From Bathymodiolus brooksi (lineage: Eukaryota > Mollusca > Bivalvia > Mytilida > Modiolidae): a DNA stretch of 64,000 nt. A program made the translations under genes and the position numbers. Below, one piece after another: positions 20,601-32,600 of this stretch (position 1 is the stretch's first letter; each line of letters opens with the position of its first letter). The stretch is from NCBI GenBank assembly GCA_963680875.1, contig OY804576.1:74405668-74469667 (forward strand), read 5' to 3'. A model generated the notes under the pieces. It did no database searches, was not told the DNA's origin, and saw nothing but the letters and a program-made list of their open reading frames with translations.

Positions 20601-23600
20601 GTGCATCCATAATAACTAGTGTTGTAAAAGTGTGTTTTGTAGGTAGTAAATACGGATATCTAGTTGTCTCGCTCAGTGGTGCGTTGTTAATTCTTCCTCC
20701 ACATCGTAATATGTTTTGCTCATCCATGTACAGTTTCAGTTGTCTAACTGTTGACGGCTTTTTCGTTGATTTTTCTGTAAGGCATTTTATCTCCTCTTGA
20801 AACGTGGTTTCCTGTGTGTTTCGGATCCATTTTAATGTTGCGTTGTGAATTTCTTCCACAGTAATATACAATCCCTTTCTCTGATAATTCATTGATCTGG
20901 AGTTATGTAAGAATCTCAGTACATATGCTGTGGTTCTTAAAAGTTTTTTCAAACTGTTTGTGACGATGTGAAATATAAATCCGTAAAAATTTCGGCTGAT
21001 TCATATTCTTTCTCAAGTTCATCTTCAATTGATGTACTTGTTGTGTAGTTAATGAAATACACATGTTTCCATTCCAAACTGGCCATTCATTTTCGTTACA
21101 AATCCATGCTGGTCCGTTCATCCACAAGTCGTTTATATCCTTAAATTTCTCGAATGTTAATCCTCTCGTTAACATGTCAGCTGGATTCATGTCTGTAGGG
21201 CATTACTTCCATTGTTGATTTTTTACAAGATTCTTAATTTCTTTTACACGATTTGCAATAAAAGTCTTAAGTGGTTTTATACACATTATCCAATTAAGTA
21301 CAATTTGATTGTCAGACCAAAAATGTATCTCCATATCTCCTAGGTTGTCAAGTAAATGTCAAGCCAATCGTGCTCTTACTACAGCTCCCATCAGTTCCAG
21401 TTTAGGCAGTGTGATTTGTTTTAACGGAGCCACTCTGTTCTTTGCCATTACAAGTATTGATTGATTTCCGGTTACAATATAGGCACACGAACCGTATACA
21501 CTATGGCTTGCATCTGTGAATACATGCAGTTTTGCTCCTGTGGTGATCGATTCTTCTTTAAAATAATACCTTGGTATTTCAATTAATACAGCTTGTTGTA
21601 AATCACGAGCTAAATCGTACCATTTGGCCTGTGTATCGGCTGGTAAAGGCTGATCCCACTCAAATTTTCCTTCCTATGTCTGCATCAAAATTTGTGCATG
21701 GACGGTGATTGGGCTGAGTATTCCTAGTGGATCAAATATACTGAATGACTGACTTAGTATATCCCGTTTAGTGATGATGTTTTCAATATCAAACGAAATG
21801 TTGTTTTGAAACGAAAATTTGTCGCTTTCAACGTCCCATCTCAATCCTAGAATTTTAACTCTTGGTCCCTTTTCCAGACAATCTTCCGATTCGGCAAGTT
21901 GTCGTAATTTTATGTTATTTGATGTCCATGATCTCAGATTAAATCCTCCTTTTGACAGTATTGAGCGTGATTCTCGGTAGAATGATATTAAGCCGTTCTC
22001 GTCCGGAAAGCTTGACAAAACGTTATCAACATATAAGTCATTCTTTAATAGATTTGAAGTGTGTGACGGATTCAATTTCAAATGTTTTAAGACCGTTGCC
22101 TTCAAAATAAATGGGGAACAAGTTGTTCCGAATAAAACTACTCTGAAACGATATGTACATTTTGTAATCAATGGACTGTTCGGGTCGTTCGAATTGCTTA
22201 ACCACAAAAATCGTGTCACATCTCAGTCATTTTCATCTAGTTCAATCTGTAAAAACACTTTCTCGATATCTGTTGATACTGCATATTTGTTTAGTCGGAA
22301 CCTGGTGATAATTCCTGTCAAATCGTTGATTTTTGGTGGTACTGACATAAGACAATCATTTAAGCTAGCTTTATCTGAAGATTCACGACAACTACAATCG
22401 TACACTATTCGTATCAGAGTTGTTAACGAGTCCTTTTAAACAGCATGATAAGGAATGTAATGTATTCTCCTATTCGTATTTATATCTACGTCTACCTTCT
22501 CAATAAATCCATGTTTTTCTTGGTCGGCAATGATGTTTCCGCACAATTTTAACATTTCTGATTCCTTACTAAGTCTGTTGATCATGTTTTCAGTACGCCT
22601 TTTAGTTACGTAAAAATTACTTAGTAGTTTCGGAAAATCTTCTTTCCATGGTAGTTTGGCTGAATAATGGTAATCCTTGTATCTAATACTTGTCGTCTCG
22701 TATGTCTCACTGAAATCATTGTTTATGTTTGTATATTCATCTGTAGTTACTCCCATAGATTCTAATTTCCAGAAACGCTCCAAATCATATTCCTCATTCT
22801 TGTGTTGGATTAAAATGTTCAACATCGACACTGAAGTTGTATATCCTGTTGAGTTGCTCATGGGTCTGGATAGCAAATATCCAAGTCTTGATTGAACAGC
22901 AGTGGATCCTTTTCCACGGATTATTTTGTTCTGAACGATGTCCCAATAATAATCTGTGCCAATTAACATTGAAATTTCGAATTTATCTCCACTGCAAATG
23001 GGTTGAGCTACATGTAGTTTTAATCTTTGTAGGTAGTGTAATTTAGATGCATCGAAATTAATGTTGTTCTGTAGAGGAGCAGCAATAGTCGTTACAATAA
23101 GTACTTTCATGAATATCTTTTGGCCACTCTGAGTCTGAAGATCAACAATGGCTTTACCCAGATTGCGGATACTTCGGTTAGCATCTCCAAATGCTGCTAA
23201 GCTGACAGTAGATGTTCCGTTTGGTTTAAGCTTTAACTTACTGGCTAAATCCATGCTGATGAACGATTTCTGTGATCCCTCGTCTAGAAGTATGTTAGTT
23301 GATACAGACTGGTTTCCTGCCCATACTGATGATACAGCTGTTTTCAGTAAAACGTCAGTTCGTTGTTGAACTGAAGATGATGATGATGATGATCAGATGA
23401 ATGAAAACTGACGTGTTGCAATTATTATCTCTGACATCGACTGCATTGACGGACGTACTACTTTGTCTTGACATGTGTTGATCATTCCGTGGTTTACCCT
23501 TTTCACATAAACTAGAATTGTTGCTTCTTGTTACATTTACGGCATGATGATGTAAAACGTGAACGACAATCTGTAACCTTGTGGTTACCGAAACAGTTGA

Positions 23601-26600
23601 AGCATAGCCTTTTTTGCTTAATTATATCATAACGTTTCTCCCGATCTACAATGTTTGTGCATTCATGTGAAGAATGTGGCTGTTGACAATAGACACACGA
23701 TTTTGTGTTCGAATTTCCGTTGTTTCTCTTATTTTGGTTTACCTTGAACTGTTGTTTTGTGTTACTAGTAGATTTTGATATGGTTCCAGCCAGAAAAGAT
23801 GCAGTTGGTGTTACCATATCGAACAAGTTATGATTTCCTGCCTCCTGTATGTACATTTCCTTGGCTATTGCTTAACGTAGCGATCTGATATCCCAATTGT
23901 TACTTCCATGTTCTCGTGTCAAACTTTTTCTCATTTCACCGGGTAATTTTCCAAAAATAATAGGTATGAGGAGAGAACCATACGTGTCCTGTGATTGTCC
24001 GAGTGACTCTAAACCTCGAATACTGGCTTCCATTTTGTCCAAAAATGATCTAAGACTATTTAATGTAACTGACGGACATGGCAATTATAGTAGATTTTGC
24101 ATGAATGCATTAATTATCATGTGTTGTTGTTCGAAACGATCTTTAAGCAAACAAATGGCTTGTTCATAATTTGCCTTTGTTAGAGATAAACCGGAAATGC
24201 ATCTTTCAGCTTAATTCTGCAACTGAGACTTTAAGTAGGTAAATTTCTGAACGTTTGTTAAAACTGTGTTTGAGTGTACACTGGACTCGAATGACTCCCA
24301 GAACGTTTGCCATAATAAAATGTCTCCCGAAAAAGTAGGTAGATCTAGTGTCGGAAGCCTGTGGTAAAATCTGTGTGAAGGGTTAGTGTCAACAACTGGC
24401 TGTCTTGTATTATCGAATGAATTAGGTATGAATGGTTGACTGTGGCTTGGGTTTGTATTCTGATTTATATCATGCATACTTTGAATATTCGGTAACATTG
24501 TTGGAATTGTAAAAACTTCCCCAACCGTAATCTGATTTTTGCTTGATTTGGGTTCCTTGTACCGGCGTATTGTAATGTCCAAATGTAGGTTGTATTCGTC
24601 GGTGTCCATTATTTCTTGTTCCATATCTTCCACTTCTGTAACTTCAAGAATCTCACCATCCAAAGTTTTTAACAAGTTCCTCTTCTTCACTAAAGTTTCA
24701 ATAACTGCTGATAGTTCTTGATCACCGACGTCATTTTCTGCAATTTTTTCGTCTGTCCTGTTGATAAGTCTTGTGACGGCACTTTTGTGTCCACCACATA
24801 TAGCTTTAGGCTTCTCCATTGGTCACGGCACCAATTTCTTGAAGGGGATAGGGTTAGTACTTCGTTAATAGTAAAAAACTACGTCTAGTAGGTTCAACTT
24901 GTATTTGATAATCTAACTTGGCAAGGTTATGTAATAGATATGATGTTACACAATGGTTAACGTCAGTTACTGTTCATAAACGTAATACTTAGAATTGTGG
25001 CAAATCCATGACAGTGGGATGGAGTATATTATTATGTGAGCTTTGCTCAGCGAACCTCTAGTTTTATCAGAGTAAGCAAGGGACTATTTTTCAATTAGAA
25101 ACTAAATTATAATATCCTTATATTGTATAATACTCATGCTTTATTAGATAATATGGTTTTTTTATTTGACAGTTTCTGCACAAGGTCTGCGACTGAAAGG
25201 AGAACCCATACAGATTGTTGAAGCGGGAGAGCATTTGTTTGATCTCAATGAGGAGGCTCTAGAGAGGATATTGTTGAATCCTGCAATTCAGGACAAAAAA
25301 GTTGCCATAGTATCTGTAGCAGGAGCTTTTAGGAAAGGAAAATCATTTCTTTTAGATTTCTTCCTTAGATATCTTAATGCTAAAGTAAGTACTGGCAATG
25401 GCAGTTATGTCATTTTTCCAGATTTCTTCCTTAGATGCACATGCCTGCACTTCAATGCAAAAGTAATACAGGAAAGAATGTTATTTCATTCTTTTGATGC
25501 CTGAATGTAAAAGAAATTTTGGAATTTTTTCTAGATTTATTTGGGGGTGTTGCATTATGACCAGTTATCTACATGTACAGGAACACCATTTTTTCACCAA
25601 TCAGGTACATGTATATGTTTATGCCCAGCTCACTTACATGAGAAAATTTACCGGTTGCTGCAACTCTGTGCACTCCTTCTTCCTTCGCAACTAAACAGCT
25701 GCCACAAGAAAGTTGAGGGTACATGTAGCATTAGCAAGAATTCAAGAAGTGCTTATAGGAACAAGCATGAAAGTTCACCCCTAGTTCTTTGATGAGGTCC
25801 ATGTTGGTCATCTTTTTAGTTTTCTGTGGTGTTTTCTGTTTTGCTTGTCTTCGTTCAGTGTCTTGTGCCCAATATTGCCTGTCTCTCTGAATTGTCCATT
25901 CTTAATTGCCCTTTCTGTTTATTCAATCAAATGTTCAGTCTTGATAGATTTGCTTTCTTAGATTCATATTTCAAGTAATGATTCCATCCTCATAAGAAAC
26001 TTCATTGGATTCATTTATTCTTCATAGTAACCATGGTAAAGCAGGGATATAATTTAATGGGAATTGATGTCTAGACTGCAAGGCTAGACTGATTTAATCT
26101 ATTCTAGCCCTGAAGGAAAATGTCTAGACCTGTATTTGCGGTGAGGGTCGCAAAGCAACCCAAATCTGCAAGGGGGGTTTGGGGGCATGCTGTCTCAAGA
26201 AAATTTAAAAGGGTGTGTAATTCATCTAACTAATATCATTGCTACTCAGACACATATCAAAATGTATCACTCAGATGGTTTTGATATGTTGTATAGTATC
26301 TAGCCATGATATGGCAGAAAAATTGCTGAGTTGGTGTTAAGCAATAATCAATCACTCACTCACTATTTTGTCTTTTTTATCATAGCTCCATAATGTTAAA
26401 TGTTATAATGTTAAAGCAGCTGTCCGTGTCGTGGTCATGATCGTTTAGTAGTTGGATATACAACTACCTATGCAGTCAGTGCTTATCACCACTAAAGTTG
26501 TGAGTTTGAATCCTGCTCATGTCGAGGTGTACTCGATGCAACTTTATGTGATAAAGTTTGTCATTGGCTTGCATTAGGTCGATGGTTTTCTCTGGATACT

Positions 26601-29600
26601 CTGGTTTCCTCCAGCAATAAATCTTGAGCGCCATGATGTAACTGAAATATTGTTTTAAGTGGCATTAAACACCATGACCCTACTCCCTACTAATATGTTG
26701 TTTAATGGTTCTGATTTTCCCCAAAGTAATAAATTAATTCAGGTATGTATGGTTGCAGTTAAATAGAAAATAATTCATTCACGTATTAAATGTCTTAACT
26801 GTGGTAGATATATGTTACAATATAAACTTTATCACATTTCTTTGAATTAAGCAAATGGGAACACTAAAGCCGGTAAGAATTTATAGTTTTATCAGTACTG
26901 AATTTTCCCCATATTTATTTTTTTCTTTTCAAATGGTTTATGGATATTTTTAAGTACTTGTCCCTGCTAAAGGGTACCTTTGACTTGCATATTTCTTTCC
27001 TTTGCTTTACTATATACTGCTAAAGTTGGCATTAAACATCAATCAATCCTTTAGTTTACTGTTAAGCTTGTTAGGAGCTGGAAACTTTATAGAGAACAGT
27101 ACAAGAAACTGTCAATGCAATTTGCTCATTTACATATAAAAACAAAGGTCTTGGTTGTAAAAGATGCAGTGAACAGCAAGTTAGAATTTCTTTAAATAGT
27201 TATTATTCTTACAAGAAATACATTGTAGAATGACAAAAAATATCTTGTTATGTTACAAAGCTTTGCTAATCATTGCTCTTTTTATTTTATTTACAGTTTT
27301 ACAATTTTACATCTGTACTCCAGTCTTGGTTTAATTTGATCATACTAAAGTATGTGTATGTGTGTTATTTACACACAAAGTAGAACTAGACTTTTCCTCT
27401 GGTTTGGACTCAGTAGAGGTAACATATAGCACATTCTATAACATGTCCAAAGCTGATAATGAAATAAATTATACTTCATTAATATATGGATATATATACT
27501 CTACATGTAATCTTCCTTGAAGTCTAAGTACCAGTAATTAATAAAGTTGTTATTTTTCATTACAGGGCCATCCTGATTGGCTTGGAGATGATGAGTCTCC
27601 ATTGGAAGGATTTTCCTGGAGAGGAGGATCAGAAAGGGAAACAACAGGAATTTTATTGTGGAGTGAACCATTTCTCTGTAAGACCTCATCTGGAGAAGAG
27701 GTAATGTTAATGAAATACAGTGAAACTTGTCTAAGCCAAACCCTTAATAGAATGGAATCCTGTATAAACCAAACCCTTAATAGAATGGAATCCTGTATAA
27801 ACCGAACCTTAGATAAAGACAAAATGTAGGAAATCTTGGTTAATTTAACCTGTATAGAAACGGAAAACTTGTTAACTCTAATGAGGTTTGGTTTAGATAT
27901 GTTTCACTATGCATTTATTTTTTCGGGTATCATCATAAAGAATCGGGGCCAGTGTGGCTCAATGAGTTAGGTAGTTGGATTACCTAATAACTCATACAAG
28001 CCTATCACCAATATAGCGTGGGTTCGCTCCAAGGGGGAAACGATTCACCATATGTACAGAAATCGCGATTATTTTGAGGACGGTTCGGTTCACGATAGGT
28101 GGAGGCCGCTTATGATACAAACGATATGATGCTCATTTTTTGAAGAAAAAAAAGTAGTGTTGAACTTCCGTTTTCTTCTTTTGGTGATCATTTAATTTAT
28201 ATTTTGAGAAAGGTGAATCGATTAATTTACGCTTTTAGAATTAATTAATCAAATATCAAATATTTATAATTTCCGCTAGTACGTAAGCGACATCATATAA
28301 AAAAAAAACATGTCGACCAGCATGGACTTCAAGGAATAGTTGCAGTTTCCTATAAAACGTATCGTGATACGTATCGTAATACATATCAAATATCGCGATA
28401 CGTATCGCTTGTGGAAAAAGTGTATAGTTACACCCCTAGTTCGCACCCGGCTTTGTAAATTACATAAAGAGTGCACTCGACTCGCAGCCGCAAGTGATAA
28501 AGTTTTCCAGTTGCTTGCCCATGGTTGATGGTTCTCTGCGGGTACTCCAGCTTCTTCCACCACTAAAACTGGTCGCCATGATATAAAAAAAAGTTTTAAA
28601 CAATGATGGTCAACAATTCCACCAATATCAACAAAGCGAACAAGCACCTCTCACCTCAACTCATTGAACATAAAAAAAAACTATGACATAATAATTGGTA
28701 ATCCCGGTCCTTGCTTGAGACAGATAGAAAAATGTAGAGGGGTTAAGCCAGTTAATGGAATCCCAACCCTCCACTCTTCTATTTAAGGTGCTTGGCTCTT
28801 ATTAGTAGGGGTTGTTGTGACCCTAATCTTATGGTAGTTGGATTTAAGTAAACCTGTATGTGCAATCAATGCCTATCACCACTAATGTTGTGAGATAGAT
28901 CTCCGCTCATTGCTAGGTGTACTTGATGCAACATTATGTGATAAAATTTGTCAGTGACTTGAGGCTGACCAGTAGTTTTCTCCAAATAGTGTGTTTTTCT
29001 CCTCCAATTAAACTGACTCGTATGATAAAATTGAAATATTGTTGAAGTGATTGAGTGATTGTTTTTTAACACCAAGTGAAGGATTTGTCAGCTATGTCAT
29101 GGTGTGAAAATATTGTTGAAGTGAGTGAGTGATTGTTTTTTAACACCTAGTGAAGGATTTGTCAGCTATGTCATGGTGTGAAAATATTGTTGAAGTGAGT
29201 GAGTGATTGTTTTTAATTTATGATGATTTTATTTGTTAAATTAACAAAAGGGTAGGACACAAGTTTTACCAACTTATGAAGTCTTCTCCCATTAATACAA
29301 TAAATTCACATAGTATAATGATCATTCTGAGCATGCATATAATACATATAGAAATACATATGTAAATAATTAACGAGTTAATAAAAAGGTTGTGTTGGAT
29401 GGATGCGAGGTTGGAGAGTAGATAATTATCGAGTAATTATACTACAAGGAATCTTTTTGAAGATTTAATCAAATTGAAAACGTGTTTGATGATATTAATA
29501 TTTTCTTCGTATGTTAAATCATCGGACCCACAGGTTAGTAGATTCAGATCGCTTGTCTGTACCCAATTTAAATTGTTCATCATAATAAGTCTTATTTCAG

Positions 29601-32600
29601 TATAGTTAGGACAAGTAAAAAAATAATGGAATGCATCTTCCGGTGGTGCTCCACAGGAACAAGCAGCATCATTTACTATATTAACCTTTGATAGATCGTA
29701 ATTTAGAAAGGAATACGAGTTACGAAGTTGAGTAAGAATAATGTTAAGTTTTCTGGGACCATAATAAAAATGTTTCGGGATACGTTTTGTGTTATCTGAC
29801 TGTTCCTTTCGAATGGCTTTTTTGAATTTAGTTAATGTGTCAAGATTACGATCAAATTGATCTAGCCGGTTCCAGAGTTTAACAGTAGATGGAATAAAAG
29901 ATTCAGTTGTAATCGAGAGTCTACAAAAAAATATTATTAAATCCGAACCGTTTCTTAAGGGGTAAATAGTTGTGCTTTGTATAGTAGGAGGAATAAGTTC
30001 TCTTAGATAATTTGGTGCATGTCCATTCTTTATATTATAAAATAACTGGAGTTTCCTATTATGCCTTCTACTAGAGAGAGTAGTCCATCCTGTTTCTGAG
30101 TACAATTTATCTGTTTTTGTGAAAATTGGTAAGCCAGTTACAATCCTTGCAGCATCTAGTTGCAATTTTTCAAGTTTGGTTGAATAACACACTCCACAAT
30201 TATCCCATATTTCACAGGCATATTCAAAAATTGGGCGGATATATATTAAGTACAGTTTTTCTAGATTTTGTCTACTTAACCTATATTTTAATTTTCGCAG
30301 TATACCTAAATGTCTTGATACGTTTATGGCTCATTGTTATATGGATATTGTTTCCATTAAATGAGAAATTATAATTATATCTAACGTCTGTATTGGAAAA
30401 TAAGATAATCTCAGTTTTGTCTGGATTAAAAGACATTAACCATTTTGTGGAGCAGGTATTTAGTTCACACAAGTCGTGATTTATAACATTTTCAATTTCA
30501 ACAACATTTTGACTTGAATAACCTAAAGAAGTATCATCTGCAAAAGAGTCTACTGAGAGAGAGAGGATTTGTTTTTTAACACCTAGTGAAGGATTTGTCA
30601 GCTATGTCATGGTGTGAACAAATTACATGAGATGATAATTTCTACTTTGTATTAGACTAACACACTTGTAAACATGTTGTTGGAATTTTATGGTGAAAGC
30701 TCACTGAATCAAACAACAGTCCATGGATAGATATGTCACTCCAATCAGAAACATTATCTTGATTCTGAGTCAACCAATCTTTGTTCTTATGCCTTAGTGT
30801 TGCATACTTATGAGAGAAGCAGCAAATACCAATCGTATAGCCTTTGGTTGACCCCATTTGGGATCTAACTCACAGTTTACTGCGCTTGAATAAGTTTTAC
30901 AACGCATTAATTATCAAATTGTTCAAACATTGGTTGGGATATGAAAATGCACATGGTAATTAGAGAAACTCATTTACAGTACATAAACTTAGTAAAGACA
31001 TTTATGTTAAATATTTCAGATTGTTGTTTTACTAATGGATACACAGGGAGCGTTTGACAGTGAGTCTACTGTTAGAGATTGTGCTACAGTGTTTGCTCTG
31101 AGTACTATGATAAGTTCTGTACAGGTTAGTTTAACAGGACTTTCAGGCCTTACGGTCATTAAAACTTTGGAGCTCGAGTTTTGTACTCGTACTCGAAAAT
31201 CAGAACACTGTATTCAATACGTACAGTGTCCTGATTGAACAACTTTGGAGTACTGAGTACGAAATTTGTGCGAAATGTATCTGACCGTAAGCCCAGGTAC
31301 CTGTATGCAATGTAATGTAATTAGAGGCTAAATGGGAATTTGTAATTAAAGGCTAAATGGGAATTTGTGATTAAAGTCTAAATGGGAATTTGTGATTAAA
31401 GGCTAAATGGGAATTTGTGATTAACGGCTAAATGGGAATTTGTAATTAAAGTCTAAATGGGAATTTTGATTAAAGGCTAAATGGGAATTTGTAATTAAAG
31501 GCTAAATGGGATTTTTTTTTTCAATCAATTGCTTCATTGCTTCCAAATACTTTTAAATTATTTGGCTTACCAATCTTTTGACTTTGATTGTACTTGATGA
31601 AGGTTATTTCAGAAACGTGTCATGCATACTAAATTAGATATCCATGTTATTATTTTGTTAAACTGACAATTACATGTATATAGATCCACTAGCGATATTT
31701 TAATAAAAACTTTTTAGCTCACCTTGTCAAAGGCAATGTGAGCTTTTGCCATCACTTGGCGTCCGTCTTCTGTCGTCCATTAACTTTTCACATTTTAATC
31801 TTCTACTCTGAAACCTCTCAGCCAAATGAACTGAAACTTGGTAGGAAGCATCTATGGAAGGTCCTCTCTAAAGATTGCACATTTTGTCCCGATCTATTAA
31901 CAAACATGGCCGCCACAGGCAATTCTTGTTTCTGATTGGTCGATTTTTAACAATCTTCTCCTGCGAAACCGCTTAGCCAAATGAACCGAAACTTGGTAGG
32001 AAGCATCTATGGAAGGTCCTCTATAAAGATTGCTCATTTCATCCCGATCTGTTAACAAACATGGCCGCCACAGGCAATTCTTGTTCATAATTAGTATAAA
32101 TATTTTAGACATAAGTCTCTTAATACTGGTCATGGTCATATGATAGTAAGATTTACATCTATCTATGCAATAAGTGCCTATCAACAACAAATTTGAGAGT
32201 TTATAGGTGTACTTGGTACAACCTTATGTAATTAAGCTTGTCAGTTACATCTAAAACCCAAATATTGTTTCAAGTGGTGTTAAACACTATAACTCTAACC
32301 CTCTTATTACTGAGCAATTCAAAGGAAGAAATTATTGACTTGTGAATCCATTTAGCTGTATTGTGGCATATTTTTTTATCAGATTTGTGATAATCTTCCT
32401 GACTTTTTCTCTAAGCAACTGTAAATATGTTAATTAGTGTATGGGAAAGTCAATGGTCATTTTGAAAACAACAATGAGACAAGGTGAAATATTTTCATGT
32501 TTTCCCAATAGGACAAATCATCAATATGCTGTTATTTATTGCAGGTCTATAATATAACACAGAATATTCAAGAAGATGATCTACAGCATTTACAGGTTAG

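Larger units (their letters stand above)
19066..25013 (-). mobile_element. BEL/Pao LTR retrotransposon, full length, non-coding by mutation
   Basis: Two 179-bp direct repeats (19066-19244 and 24835-25013) are flanked by the 5-bp duplication GTGGG (19061-19065 and 25014-25018). Between them, in order on the minus strand, lie a primer-binding site, gag with DUF1759-like start and zinc knuckles, an aspartic protease (DUF1758 type), reverse transcriptase, RNase H, integrase with zinc-binding and core domains, and a C-terminal DUF5641-like domain, which is the BEL/Pao order. No envelope gene is seen. The coding region is broken by at least five in-frame stops and about four frame changes, and the LTRs differ at 6 of 179 sites, so it is an old dead copy. 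It sits antisense in atlastin intron 1. Confidence 0.92.

Noticed and set aside
19385..24819. Endogenous retrovirus
   Set aside because: Domain order is BEL/Pao and no envelope-like frame exists between the C-terminal domain and the 3' LTR, so it is classed as a retrotransposon.
31318..31512. Regular 28-bp repeats as a possible CRISPR array
   Set aside because: Units are contiguous with no unique spacers, and the host is a eukaryote. It is a minisatellite.
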